64,000 bases of DNA from Candidatus Roseilinea sp. (GCA_025998955.1 AP024676.1:1116001-1180000); one strand, 5' to 3'; shown: positions 24,764-34,264, numbered from the stretch's first letter. Program-made: numbers and translations. The notes: a model not told the origin generated them from the letters alone.

Positions 24764-25999
24764 ATGCACTCAGTCTTGGACTATCTCAACGACACCGAGC
24801 CGATCGAGCTGGCGCAACAACTCATTCGTATTCCGTCTTTTCTGTGGAAGGAGTCGGATGTTGCCTACTTCATCGCCGACTGGTGCCGCTCCCGTTGTTT
24901 CGACCGCGTGGAGGTTCAAGCTGTCCCGTTGCGCGACGGCAGCGTGACGCATCAGGTCATCGCCGGTTTAGATGGTGCCGGCGGGCCGAGCTTGATGCTG
25001 TGTGGGCATACCGATACCAGCGATTGGCAAGGCCGGCCGTTTCGCGAGGCCGAATGGACGCACAACCCTTTTGGTGGGGAAGTGGAGGATGGCTACTTGT
25101 ATGGCCTGGGCGCGATCAACATGAAATCCGGCTTGGCATCCATGCTCGTTGCCGCCGATGCTATCCGTCGCGCGCGCGACGCCGGGCACCTGCGTCTGAA
25201 GGGCGCGCTCGTCGTGGCATGCGTGGTCGCCGAGACCGGTGGCGGCGTCGGGGCGATGCACTTGATCAACACCGGGTTACGGCCTGACTACTGCATCGTC
25301 ACCGAGGCGACCAACCTTGATGTCGGTGTGATTTCCGTCGGCTATGTGCAGGGCAAGATCAAAGTCATCGGCGAGTTCAAGCACCGCACACCGTATATCA
25401 ATCCGATCGAGAAAGCCGCCAAAGTCATCCAAACATTCGGCCCGGCCTATCACCCGCTCCCGCACGGTGGCTGGCTGCGTTTCGATCCGCACCCATTGCT
25501 ACCTGGCTTCCCACGCATGGCCGTGCGCAATATCGAGCATTTCCAGGATATTACGACGTTGGTGTTTGACCTGCGGATCGTTCCCGGCATGACAGAAGAT
25601 ACGGTCCGCGAGGACATGCAGCGTTTGCTGGAGCGCATCGCGGAAGATGATGCCGACTTCCGCTTCGAGTTGATCATCCCGCAGAGCGCGCAGCAGCCGA
25701 ATATGCCGGCGCGCGAAGCGACGCCGGTTGAGTCGCCGCTGACCCAGGCGATCATCGCTGCTCACGAAGCCGTGACCGGGAGCACGCCGAACGTAGGTGC
25801 GGGACACCGGATTGGTGCAACGGCCGATACATGCCACTTCAAGGGCGTTGGCATCACGTGTGTCGAATACGGGCCAGGCTTCATTCCGGTGTGGCCGATG
25901 GTGGATGAGCGGATTGAGGTCACGCAAGTGGTGACCGCAACGAAGGTGTTGGCGCTTGCTGCAGAAAGGTTAGTTGCAATATCGGAGAAAGCTATCTAG
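24764..25999 (+). CDS. M20-family metallohydrolase (ArgE/DapE-like)
   Basis: The 411-residue binuclear zinc hydrolase has the first ligand motif LMLCGHTDTSDW, the bridging Asp region GLGAINMKSGLASML and a CVVAETGGGVG segment in place of the usual general-base EE. A central dimerisation domain follows. GAGHRIGATADTCHFKG and a late CVEYGPG complete the site. It probably cleaves an N-acyl or carbamoyl bond. In GHTDTSDW and AETGG the motifs are slightly divergent, so I would not name a substrate. It lies in the catabolic operon between RidA and the dehydrogenase E1 genes. Confidence 0.85.
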   Translation: MHSVLDYLNDTEPIELAQQLIRIPSFLWKESDVAYFIADWCRSRCFDRVEVQAVPLRDGSVTHQVIAGLDGAGGPSLMLCGHTDTSDWQGRPFREAEWTHNPFGGEVEDGYLYGLGAINMKSGLASMLVAADAIRRARDAGHLRLKGALVVACVVAETGGGVGAMHLINTGLRPDYCIVTEATNLDVGVISVGYVQGKIKVIGEFKHRTPYINPIEKAAKVIQTFGPAYHPLPHGGWLRFDPHPLLPGFPRMAVRNIEHFQDITTLVFDLRIVPGMTEDTVREDMQRLLERIAEDDADFRFELIIPQSAQQPNMPAREATPVESPLTQAIIAAHEAVTGSTPNVGAGHRIGATADTCHFKGVGITCVEYGPGFIPVWPMVDERIEVTQVVTATKVLALAAERLVAISEKAI

Positions 26000-26033
26000 C
26001 TGGCGCGATGGTTTGTCCTTGTGTGTACCTGCA

Positions 26034-27002
26034 ATGAATAACGAAAAGGTTCTCGACCTCTATGTCCGCATGCTGCGCATTCGTCGCTTTGAAGAGCAGG
26101 TTGGTTTGTTGTTTGCCCAAGGCCAGTTGCCCGGCTTCGTTCATCTCTACATCGGCGAAGAAGCGGTCGCGGCCGGCGTGTGCGCCGCGTTGCGCGACGA
26201 TGATTACATCGTCAGCACGCACCGCGGTCATGGTCATGTCATCGCTAAGGGCGGCGACCTCAACCGTATGATGGCGGAGTTGTTCGGCAAAGCCACTGGC
26301 TACTGCAAGGGGAAGGGCGGCAGTATGCACATTGCCGACTTCAGCATCGGCATGTTGGGAGCATGTGGCATTGTCGGCGGCGGCATTCCAATTGCGGTCG
26401 GTGCGGGGTTGAGCGCGAAGTATCGCGGCTCAGACCAGGTCGCCGTCACTTTCTTCGGCGATGGCGCGGCAAATGAGGGCAGCTTCCATGAGTCGCTTAA
26501 CCTGGCGGCAGTGATGAAACTGCCGGTGTTGTTTGTGTGCGAGAACAACCGGTATGGCGAGTTTACGCCGATGGAGAAAGTCACCAGCGTGCGCGATATC
26601 GCCCTGCGCGCGACCGGCTATGGCGTGCCCGGTGTCATTGTGGACGGCACGGACGCGCTGGCGGTATATGAAGTGGCGAACACTGCGGTGCAGCGCGCAC
26701 GGAACGGCGAAGGCCCGACGCTGATCGAAGCGAAAGCACACCGTACGGGCGGACATGCCGAGGGAGAAAAGGCTTTTTTGGCCGGCGGCGTCTATCGCTC
26801 GGCGGAGGAATTGGCCGAGGCACAGGCGAAGGACCCGCTTCGCATCCTGCACAGCAAGATGGTGCAGATGCGAGTGGTTACGCCGGATGTGCTTGAAGCA
26901 CTCGATCAGCAAATCACACAAGCCGTTGCCGCAGCGGTGAACTTCGCACGCCAAAGCCCTGACCCAAGTCCAGAATCTATCTACGACGATGGATGGGTTT
27001 AA
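26034..27002 (+). CDS. Thiamine-dependent 2-oxoacid dehydrogenase E1 alpha subunit
   Basis: Starting at MNNEKVLDLYVRML, the 322-residue subunit has the TPP-binding motif FFGDGAANEGSFHESLN through CENNRYG (GDG-xn-NN, residues about 142-173). It also has the RGHGHVIAKGGD and GKGGSMHIAD loops seen in pyruvate and acetoin dehydrogenases. With E1 beta it decarboxylates a 2-oxoacid or cleaves an acetoin-like compound and acylates lipoyl. The short length and context resemble acetoin-type or branched enzymes rather than the housekeeping complex. Confidence 0.92.
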   Translation: MNNEKVLDLYVRMLRIRRFEEQVGLLFAQGQLPGFVHLYIGEEAVAAGVCAALRDDDYIVSTHRGHGHVIAKGGDLNRMMAELFGKATGYCKGKGGSMHIADFSIGMLGACGIVGGGIPIAVGAGLSAKYRGSDQVAVTFFGDGAANEGSFHESLNLAAVMKLPVLFVCENNRYGEFTPMEKVTSVRDIALRATGYGVPGVIVDGTDALAVYEVANTAVQRARNGEGPTLIEAKAHRTGGHAEGEKAFLAGGVYRSAEELAEAQAKDPLRILHSKMVQMRVVTPDVLEALDQQITQAVAAAVNFARQSPDPSPESIYDDGWV

Positions 27003-27030
27003 GGCTTTGCACTCACGGTAGGGAGGCGGG

Positions 27031-28047
27031 ATGACAAAGAAAACCTACGTCGCTGCGATCAAAGAAGCCCTGGCAGAAGAAATGCGACGCGATCCGAGGG
27101 TGTTATTAATAGGCGAAGATGTGCGCCTGGGGGTGTTTGCCGGCACCCGTGGGTTATACGCCGAGTTTGGCGAGAAGCGCGTGGTTGATACGCCGATTAG
27201 TGAACTCGCGATTGCCGGCGCCGGCATCGGCGCTGCGATTACAGGGTTGCGGCCCGTGGTGGATCTCATGTTCGGCGCCTTCTTGTATCTTGCGCTCGAC
27301 CAAATCATTCAACAGGCCGCCAGCGCGCGCTATATGTTCGGCGGACAGACCAGCGTGCCGATCGTGTTCATGGCGCAGAACGGCGGTGGCATTAGCGCAG
27401 GTGCACATCATTCTCACGCCGTTCATCCGATGTTCATGAATGTGCCAATGTTGAAGGTGGTGCTGCCCAGCAATCCCTATGATGCCAAAGGTCTGCTCAA
27501 GTCGGCCATCCGCGACGACAACCCCGTGATCTTTCTCAGCCCACTTTCGTTGACCGGCATGCGCGACGAAGTGCCCGATGAACCCTATCTCGTGCCACTT
27601 GGTAAGGGCGAAGTGCGGCGCATGGGGCGCGATGTGACCGTTTGCGCTGCCGGCGCGATGGTTCAGGTTGCGATCAAAGCAGCCGATGTTTTGGCGCGCG
27701 AAGACGTCGCCGTTGAGGTGATTGACCTCCGCACGTTGAAACCCTGGGACGAAGCGCTGGTGCTCGACAGCGTGGCAAAAACCGGGCGGTTCGTGGCAGT
27801 GGATGAAGGTAAGCCGATATGCGGAGCAGCCAGTGAATGGGCGGCGACGGTCGCCGAGAAAGCCTTTCACCACCTGAAAGCGCCGCCGAGACGCGTAAGC
27901 GGTAGTGATGTGCCGTCGCCGTTCAGCCCGGTCTTGGAGCGAGCCGTCATTCCGTCGGTGGCTGACATCGTGGCGGCTATTCGGCAAACGATGGATGAGG
28001 ATCGAAGCGTCGCCGCCGACAGTTATCGGGCGCGCTACGCTGCTTAG
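27031..28047 (+). CDS. 2-Oxoacid dehydrogenase E1 beta subunit
   Basis: The 338-residue transketolase-like beta subunit follows E1 alpha by 28 bases with GGGAGGCGGG upstream of the ATG. Family segments include ALAEEMRRDPRVLLIGEDV, GLRPVVDLMFGAFLYLALDQI, HSHAVHPMFMNVP and DLRTLKPWDEALVLDSVAKTGR, here shown in part. It completes the alpha2beta2 E1. No E2 acyltransferase core or E3 dihydrolipoamide dehydrogenase is encoded nearby. Confidence 0.92.
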   Translation: MTKKTYVAAIKEALAEEMRRDPRVLLIGEDVRLGVFAGTRGLYAEFGEKRVVDTPISELAIAGAGIGAAITGLRPVVDLMFGAFLYLALDQIIQQAASARYMFGGQTSVPIVFMAQNGGGISAGAHHSHAVHPMFMNVPMLKVVLPSNPYDAKGLLKSAIRDDNPVIFLSPLSLTGMRDEVPDEPYLVPLGKGEVRRMGRDVTVCAAGAMVQVAIKAADVLAREDVAVEVIDLRTLKPWDEALVLDSVAKTGRFVAVDEGKPICGAASEWAATVAEKAFHHLKAPPRRVSGSDVPSPFSPVLERAVIPSVADIVAAIRQTMDEDRSVAADSYRARYAA

Positions 28048-28059
28048 TTCGTTTGGCGT

Positions 28060-28305
28060 ATGGCAAAGGTGCCCGTTTACATGCCGAAGTTCGGCATGAC
28101 GATGACTGCCGGATTGATCGCCGAGTGGCTATTTGCCGAAGGTGAACGTGTGGAACGAGGTAAGCCGATCGCGCTGGTGGAGACGGAGAAGGTGCAGACC
28201 GAACTTGAAGCGCCTGCCACCGGCGTGTTGACCGACATCCGTTTTCAGGACGGAGCCGAAGCGCCTGTGGGCGAGATCATCGCTCACGTCATCACCGAAG
28301 ACTAA
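28060..28305 (+). CDS. Free-standing lipoyl-domain protein
   Basis: This 81-residue protein is a single biotinyl/lipoyl domain. The modified Lys is K44 in VETEKVQTELEAP, and PKFGMTMTAGLIAEW is the N-terminal strand pattern. It ends right after the domain (HVITED), with no peripheral-subunit-binding or acyltransferase domain. It starts 12 bases after E1 beta, so it is most likely the acyl/electron carrier for this E1. The catalytic E2 and E3 must come from elsewhere or be unnecessary. Confidence 0.88.
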   Translation: MAKVPVYMPKFGMTMTAGLIAEWLFAEGERVERGKPIALVETEKVQTELEAPATGVLTDIRFQDGAEAPVGEIIAHVITED

Positions 28306-28404
28306 CACCTAGAGGAACGTCAAGTCAAAGCCCGTGCTGCCTCGACGCCGCTGTGGCTTGTTTGAGAGCTTTCAACTGCGATTTTGAAGGAGGAAAGAAG
28401 GAAC

Positions 28405-30123
28405 ATGATTACTCAGCGAGAGTCGAAGCGAATCATTTCACGCCGCGCCTTTTTGCGCGCGAGTGGCGTCGTGGGTGTGAGCACATTGCTTTCGGCATGC
28501 GCGACGCCGGCTGCGCCTGCGCCTACGCCGGTCGCCCCTGCCAATACGCCAACGCCTTTGCCCACTCAAGTGCCCATCGCTACACCGGAGTTGGTCGCGC
28601 CCACCATCGTGCCGACCGAGGCGCCCGCAGTGAGCGGCGGTGGGACGTTGGTCTTTGCTGCCGAAGCGATTGGTGAGTCACTTGAGCCCGGTCTATGGAA
28701 CGGCTTCGGTTGTTCGAATATCCTCGACAATGTGTATGACCGACTCACGCAACCCGGCGAAAAGTGGACCGATCCGGCGCGTCCTGCGCTGGCCCAAAGC
28801 TGGGAGATTTCGCCCGATGGCCTGGTCTACACCTTCAAATTGCGCCCGGGCGTCAAATTCCACGATGGCACTGAGCTGAACGCCGACGCCGTTGTGCGCA
28901 GCCTCAATCGCATGACCGATCCCGATGACAAGAGCTACGTCAAAGGGATGTATATGAATGCCGAATACGGCGTGGCCAACTGGGAGAAGTTGGAGAAGGT
29001 GGATGATATGACCGTCCGGCTGACGCTCAAGCAGCCGGATGCAGCGCAGCTCCATCGTCTCTTCCATCCTGCGGCAGCAATCATGAGCGTGAAGGCCATG
29101 GACGAGTTCGGGCCGGAAGTCGGCCTCAATCCGGTCGGCGCTGGGCCCTTCAAGCTGGAGAAATTCGTCCCCGGACAAGAAGCCGTCGTGGTGGCGTTCG
29201 ATGACTACTGGCAAGGCCGCCCGAAGATTGACAAAGTGATCTTTCGCGGTTATCCCGACGAAGCCGCGATGATCGCAGCAATTGAAGCGGGCGAAGTCAA
29301 CTTTGCAGCGTATCCGCCCTCGGCGGCGATCGCGCGCTTCCAACAGAATTCCAATCTCAAGGTTGAGAAAGGCCTGCCTTTGGTCAACCTCTTCCTCGGG
29401 CTCAATCGCCTGCAACCGCCGATGGACAACATCAACGTACGCCGTGCGATCAACTACGCCATCAACCGGCAAAACCTGATTGACGGCGCGCTGTACGGCT
29501 TGGGCGTGTTGCCGGCGTCGTTCATCGGCCCAGCAGAATTCGGTTACGATCCCGCTGGCCTGCAAGTCAGCGTCTATGATCCAGACAAGGCCAAGACGTT
29601 CTTGCAGGAATCCGGCCTGCCGTTGCCGGTGGAGATCACGTTCAGCTATGAGAACAACCGCTTCTGGCCGCAAATGGCGGAGTTGATCAAAGCAGACTTG
29701 GAGGCCGTAGGCTTCAAGGTGACGCTGGACAAACTCGATGCCAGTGCGTATCCGGCAAAGGTCTTCGCCGGCGAGACACAGTTGAACATGACGCAGCGCT
29801 CGCTATGGGTGCCCGATCCGGACAACAAGGTGCGTCTGTTGCACAGCTCGCAGGGGAGTGCACAATGGGAGACCGGCGTCGCCAAGAGCGAAATGGCTGC
29901 CAAGTATGACGCATTGATTGATGCAGGGCGCAGCGAAAGCGATCCAGAGAAGCGCAAAGCGATCTATAAGGAGATTCAAGACCTGATCCTGGAGGATCTC
30001 CCCTATGTCATGCTGGCCTACTATGAGAAGCCCTATGTGGTTGCCAGCAATGTCAATGTGCCACCCAACGCAGTGAATACCGAACGCATCTTCCTGCGCG
30101 GCGTGACCATTGGATCGGCGTAG
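28405..30123 (+). CDS. Peptide/nickel-type ABC transporter substrate-binding lipoprotein
   Basis: The 572-residue protein starts at an ATG with AAGAAGGA upstream. The signal has a twin-arginine motif (SRRAFLRASG) and a lipobox ending SAC, so it is probably a Tat-exported lipoprotein. A Thr/Pro/Ala linker follows. The SBP family 5 body shows LAQSWEISPDGLVYTFKLRPGVKFHDG and the hinge region NINVRRAINYAINRQNLIDG (in part). It captures an oligopeptide or similar nitrogenous solute for the two permeases encoded next. Confidence 0.92.
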   Translation: MITQRESKRIISRRAFLRASGVVGVSTLLSACATPAAPAPTPVAPANTPTPLPTQVPIATPELVAPTIVPTEAPAVSGGGTLVFAAEAIGESLEPGLWNGFGCSNILDNVYDRLTQPGEKWTDPARPALAQSWEISPDGLVYTFKLRPGVKFHDGTELNADAVVRSLNRMTDPDDKSYVKGMYMNAEYGVANWEKLEKVDDMTVRLTLKQPDAAQLHRLFHPAAAIMSVKAMDEFGPEVGLNPVGAGPFKLEKFVPGQEAVVVAFDDYWQGRPKIDKVIFRGYPDEAAMIAAIEAGEVNFAAYPPSAAIARFQQNSNLKVEKGLPLVNLFLGLNRLQPPMDNINVRRAINYAINRQNLIDGALYGLGVLPASFIGPAEFGYDPAGLQVSVYDPDKAKTFLQESGLPLPVEITFSYENNRFWPQMAELIKADLEAVGFKVTLDKLDASAYPAKVFAGETQLNMTQRSLWVPDPDNKVRLLHSSQGSAQWETGVAKSEMAAKYDALIDAGRSESDPEKRKAIYKEIQDLILEDLPYVMLAYYEKPYVVASNVNVPPNAVNTERIFLRGVTIGSA

Positions 30124-30125
30124 CG

Positions 30126-31028
30126 ATGACCGCGGCATCAACGGCTCAGCGCTTGACGGTTTCAACTGCGTCATTCGAGTCGAAGAGCGCAGGGCACGCC
30201 TTACGCTGTGCCCTGCGCTTTGCGCGCCGGTTCAAAGCTGCTGCTGTTGGTTTGATCTTTCTGGTTACGATCTCGCTGGGCGCACTTTTTGCGCCCACGC
30301 TCACTCCTCACCATCCGACGTTGCCGCGCATCGCCGAGCGCTTCAAGCCGCCTGGGAGGGAATACTTGCTTGGCACAGATGATCTGGGCCGTGACATCGC
30401 TACACGCATCCTATACGGCGCACGCAACACGCTGACGGCCGGTGTATTGTCTGTGCTCCTCGCTACGTTGATTGGCAGCGCGGTGGGCGTCGTGGCTGCC
30501 TATCGGGGTGGATGGTTGGACAACCTGTTCATGCGAGCGATGGACGTGATGCTCAGCTTCCCGGCCATCTTACTGGCCATTCTGATCGTGGCCTCGCTGC
30601 GTCCGGGGATGGCAAACCTCGTCGCAGCCATCGCCTTTTCGCTCATCCCGACGTTTGCCCGCGTCGTGCGGTCGGTCGTGCTGGGGTTAAAGCATCAAGA
30701 CCACATCACCGCCAGCCAGGCGCTAGGCGCAAGCCATTCGCATGTGGTATTCAGGCATATTGTCCCCAACACATTGCCTATGATCTTGATTCAGGCGACA
30801 GCTTCGCTGGCCATAGCGATCAGCACAGCTGCGGCGCTCAATTACCTGGGTCTAGGTGTGGAGCCGCCGCAGCCGGATTGGGGATTGATGGTAGCTGAAG
30901 GGCAGAAACACGTCTTCAGCGCGGCCTACATCCCGCTCATTCCCGGATTGTTCATCACCGCAGCAGTGCTAAGTGTGAACTTCATCGGCGATGCACTGCG
31001 CGATTCCTTAGACCCAATGCTGAAGTGA
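30126..31028 (+). CDS. DppC-type ABC transporter permease
   Basis: The 300-residue permease has an N-terminal helix, the OppC-specific segment YLLGTDDLGRDIATRILYGARNTL, and the EAA-like cytoplasmic loop ASQALGASHSHVVFRHIVPNTLP. It begins 2 bases after the binding-protein stop. It forms the importer channel with the DppB-type protein at 31122. No DppD/DppF ATPase gene follows. Confidence 0.92.
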   Translation: MTAASTAQRLTVSTASFESKSAGHALRCALRFARRFKAAAVGLIFLVTISLGALFAPTLTPHHPTLPRIAERFKPPGREYLLGTDDLGRDIATRILYGARNTLTAGVLSVLLATLIGSAVGVVAAYRGGWLDNLFMRAMDVMLSFPAILLAILIVASLRPGMANLVAAIAFSLIPTFARVVRSVVLGLKHQDHITASQALGASHSHVVFRHIVPNTLPMILIQATASLAIAISTAAALNYLGLGVEPPQPDWGLMVAEGQKHVFSAAYIPLIPGLFITAAVLSVNFIGDALRDSLDPMLK

Positions 31029-31121
31029 TAGTGTTGCCAATGTCAACAGTGTCATCAGATCCGTGGTGTTTGTGATCGCCGACGTTGACTGACTCGATGG
31101 CGTTCACGCTCGCTCACGACA

Positions 31122-32123
31122 ATGAAGTATCTGATCTCTCGTCTGCTCTGGCTCCCTGTGGTGCTGTGGGCCGTCGCTACGCTTACCTTTGTCGTGCTCA
31201 GATTGGTTCCCGGCAACGCAGCCGATGTCATCTTCAGCCTCAACTTGCCCGTTGAGCAAATCGAGCAGTTCAAAGCACAATGGGATCTGGACAAGCCGAT
31301 CACCCAGCAATACGTTGCTTTTCTGCGTGATCTGCTGCGTGGTGACTTCGGCGTCTCCATGTCGTCCGCTGTGCCGATCACACGTTTGCTCTATGAGCGT
31401 GTGCCGCCCACAATCGAGTTAGCCATCAGTGCCATGATCATCGCGACGTTAATTGGCGTGAGCGCCGGCGTGGTCTCGGCGGTGACGCGCAATCGCGTGC
31501 TCGACTTCGCGGTGCGCACCGGCGCTTTGCTGGGCATGTCGGTGCCGTGGTTCTGGATTGCTATCGTGCTCATCATCGTCTTCGCGGTTCAGCTCAAATG
31601 GTTGCCGGTGGGCGGGCGCATCGCCGGCGGCGTCGCGTATGAGCGCATCACTAACTTCATGCTGCTGGATGCGCTGCTGACCGGTAACTGGAATGCATTG
31701 CAGAGCCACCTGCGCCACTTGGTCTTGCCAGCTCTGGCGATCGGGCTGACATCTGCAGGTTTCATTGCGCGGCTCACCCGAGGAGCGATGCTGGAGGTCA
31801 TGACCACAGACTACATCCGTGCTGCCCGTGCCAAGGGGCTTCTCGAGCTTTCGGTAGTCTTGAAGCACGCCTTTCGCAATGCTTTGCTGCCTGTAACGAC
31901 CTTTCTCGGTTTGCAGTTCGGCGCTTTGCTTGGCGGCGCGGTCATCACCGAGATGGTGTTTTCATGGCCGGGAATGGGACGTTTGCTGCTCGACGGCATA
32001 CTCAGACGCGATTATCCCGTCGTCCAGGCAGCGGTCATCGTTGTGGCTTTCATCTATGTGATCGTGAACTTGGTCGTGGATCTGATCTACCACCTCATAG
32101 ATCCACGGTTGCGGAACAGTTGA
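31122..32123 (+). CDS. DppB-type ABC transporter permease
   Basis: This 333-residue permease has the N-terminal LISRLLWLPVVLWAVATLTFVVLRLVPG helix (in part), the periplasmic loop after it, and the EAA loop RAARAKGLLELSVVLKHAFRNALLPV. C-terminal VLQ..VVDLIYHLIDPRLR is typical. Gene order binding protein, C, B is the reverse of the usual B, C. The 93 bases before it hold no gene. Confidence 0.92.
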   Translation: MKYLISRLLWLPVVLWAVATLTFVVLRLVPGNAADVIFSLNLPVEQIEQFKAQWDLDKPITQQYVAFLRDLLRGDFGVSMSSAVPITRLLYERVPPTIELAISAMIIATLIGVSAGVVSAVTRNRVLDFAVRTGALLGMSVPWFWIAIVLIIVFAVQLKWLPVGGRIAGGVAYERITNFMLLDALLTGNWNALQSHLRHLVLPALAIGLTSAGFIARLTRGAMLEVMTTDYIRAARAKGLLELSVVLKHAFRNALLPVTTFLGLQFGALLGGAVITEMVFSWPGMGRLLLDGILRRDYPVVQAAVIVVAFIYVIVNLVVDLIYHLIDPRLRNS

Positions 32124-32199
32124 AGTCGAGGCGTGGCATGGTGAGCAGCGCCGCGCGCATGTACAGGCATCGCTTGCGAGTGGAGGGTTGAACTGAACG

Positions 32200-32964
32200 G
32201 TGAGAGGCCTTCGAGATAAAGTCGTTGTCATTACCGGCGCGGCGCGTGGGATTGGCCGAGCTGCTGCGCTGCGCTTCGCCCAGGTGGGCTGCCATCTTGC
32301 CTTGTCGGATATGAATTTCGACGGTGTGCAAGAGACGGCGCGCTTATGCGAGATGCACGGCGTGCGCGTTGTCGCGACTCGAACCGATGTCACGAACACC
32401 GCGGAGGTGGATAAGATGGTGTCCGGCGCCGTCGAGCAACTCGGCAGCGTTGACGCGCTCTTCAACAACGCCGGTATCTTCTTTAACGCCGGTCTCAACG
32501 GCATCCACGACATGAGCGATCAAGACTGGGAGCGAATGATCGCCATTTGCCTGACCGGCGTGTTCAAGGTGAGCCGCGCTGTGCTGGCCTACTGGGTGCG
32601 CGAACAGCGCGGCGGTGCCATCATCAATGCTGCCTCGATCAGCGCCTTGATCGCCTTCACCCGTTCGGCGCACTACTGCGCCGCCAAAGCCGGCGTAGCC
32701 GCCCTCACGCGCTGCACGGCGCTTGAATACGGGCCGCTCGGTGTGCGCTGCAACGCGATTGCCCCCGGCATCATTCAAACCGAGATGACCAAACCGGCGC
32801 TGAGTGACCCGGCGACGATGGCCGACTGGATGCGTCGCATCCCGCTCAAGCGACTCGGTCAGCCCGAAGATGTCGCCGATGTCGTTGTGTGGCTGGCTTC
32901 AGATGAAGCGCGCTATGTCACCGGCGACACGATCTTGATAGATGGGGGGTGGATGCTGGAGTAA
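32200..32964 (+). CDS. Short-chain dehydrogenase/reductase (SDR)
   Basis: The GTG start has GGAGGG about 13 bases upstream, and the frame encodes a 254-residue classical SDR. Motifs seen: TGAARGIGRA (NAD(P) binding), FNNAGIF, catalytic Ser in AASISALIAF, and YCAAKAGV (YxxxK). The C-terminus VTGDTILIDGGWMLE is family-typical. It probably oxidises an alcohol intermediate of the local catabolic pathway. It is only about 30% like the SDR at 34265 by eye, so the two may act at different steps. Confidence 0.9.
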   Translation: MRGLRDKVVVITGAARGIGRAAALRFAQVGCHLALSDMNFDGVQETARLCEMHGVRVVATRTDVTNTAEVDKMVSGAVEQLGSVDALFNNAGIFFNAGLNGIHDMSDQDWERMIAICLTGVFKVSRAVLAYWVREQRGGAIINAASISALIAFTRSAHYCAAKAGVAALTRCTALEYGPLGVRCNAIAPGIIQTEMTKPALSDPATMADWMRRIPLKRLGQPEDVADVVVWLASDEARYVTGDTILIDGGWMLE

Positions 32965-32978
32965 AGCGGAGTAGATAA

Positions 32979-33018
32979 GATGGACGATGAACGATAAGAT
33001 GGACGATGAACGATGAAC
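32979..33018. repeat. Heptamer-phased repeat covering the P450 start codon
   Basis: Units GATGGAC, GATGAAC, GATAA, GATGGAC, GATGAAC, GATGAAC run into the P450 gene; only one unit is short. Each ATG-containing unit puts a start codon in a different frame, and only the ATG at 33006 reads the P450. Confidence 0.85.
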
Positions 33019-34232
33019 GCTGTCTGCAGCTCTTCACGCGTGATATGCGCGCCGATCCATACCCTTTCTACGCCTGGTTGCGTGAGCGACACGCAGCCTA
33101 CTTCGATGACGTGCATGGGTTCTGGCTGCTCGCGCGGTATGCCGATGTTGCAGCAGCTTTACACGATCCGCGCCTGCGCTCTGAACGCAGCGCGTCGCTG
33201 GAGAAATTGAAGCAAGCGGGTGTCGAAGATCTGAAGCCTGTCTTCCAGGCTCAGGACGACATGATGCTGTTCTGCGATCCACCCAAGCACACACGACTAC
33301 GTGCGCTGATGCAGAAGGCGTTCAGCCCGAAGTCGCTGGAGACGATGCGGGCGCTTGTGCAGCGCATCGTGGATGAGCTGCTCGAACCTGTGCGAACTGT
33401 CGGTTACATCGAACTGATGGATCGGTTTGCTAACCGTTTGCCGATGTATGTTATCTCCGAGATGCTCGGTGCTGAGCACGATCATCGCGAGCGCTTCATT
33501 GCCTGGGTGAACGACTTCAACACGTTTACGGGCAAGGTAAACACAACGGCGACCGAGAATGATCGTGCCGTGCGCAGCATGCGCGCGATGTTCGCCTATT
33601 TCAGTGAGCGCATCGAGTTGCTCCGTGTGCGTCCACGTCCCGGCTTACTCAACGATCTGGTGCAAGCTGAGCTGCAAGGCGACCGGCTGACTCATCACGA
33701 GCTCCTGGCTAATTGTGCATTGTTGCTGGCAGCGGGTTTCGAGACGACGGCAAACCTGATCGGCAACGGCATGTTGGCGCTGTTGCACCACCCTCGCCAG
33801 TTGCAGCAATTGAAAGACCATCCTGAATACATGACAAGCGCGGTTGAAGAGATGATTCGCTACGACGGATCGGTGCAATTCACCGGCCGCCAAGCCGTGG
33901 AGGATATCGAGATCGGTGGGCATCGCATTCGGGCCGGCGACTTTGTCATGTTGTTGTTCGGCGCAGCCAATCGCGACCCGGCGCGGTTTGAGTGTCCAGA
34001 CGAATTCGACATCACGCGGAGCGACAACAAACATCTCGGCTTTGGCCATGGCATTCACTATTGCCTGGGCGCGCCGCTGGCTCGGTTAGAAGCACAAGTG
34101 GCATTCGCCACGTTGTTAAAACGCTTACCGAACGTCAAACTGGCAGTAGATAGAGATCGGCTTGAATGGCGCGATAATTTCTCGGTTCGTGGGTTGATTG
34201 CTCTGCCGCTCCAGTTCGACCCCGGTCGGTAA
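33006..34232 (+). CDS. Cytochrome P450
   Basis: The 408-residue soluble bacterial P450 has the I-helix AAGFETTANL (near 243), the K-helix ExxR in EEMIR (near 281) and the heme-binding FGHGIHYCLGAPLAR with the axial Cys at 353. The N-terminus lacks a membrane anchor, as usual for CYP107-like class I enzymes. Redox partners are not encoded nearby. Its start codon lies inside a heptamer repeat and has little Shine-Dalgarno. Place in the locus suggests oxidative attack on the pathway's substrate. Confidence 0.94.
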   Translation: MNDERCLQLFTRDMRADPYPFYAWLRERHAAYFDDVHGFWLLARYADVAAALHDPRLRSERSASLEKLKQAGVEDLKPVFQAQDDMMLFCDPPKHTRLRALMQKAFSPKSLETMRALVQRIVDELLEPVRTVGYIELMDRFANRLPMYVISEMLGAEHDHRERFIAWVNDFNTFTGKVNTTATENDRAVRSMRAMFAYFSERIELLRVRPRPGLLNDLVQAELQGDRLTHHELLANCALLLAAGFETTANLIGNGMLALLHHPRQLQQLKDHPEYMTSAVEEMIRYDGSVQFTGRQAVEDIEIGGHRIRAGDFVMLLFGAANRDPARFECPDEFDITRSDNKHLGFGHGIHYCLGAPLARLEAQVAFATLLKRLPNVKLAVDRDRLEWRDNFSVRGLIALPLQFDPGR

Positions 34233-34264
34233 CGCGCTCGGTTATTTGCCGCTAAACGACGGCT

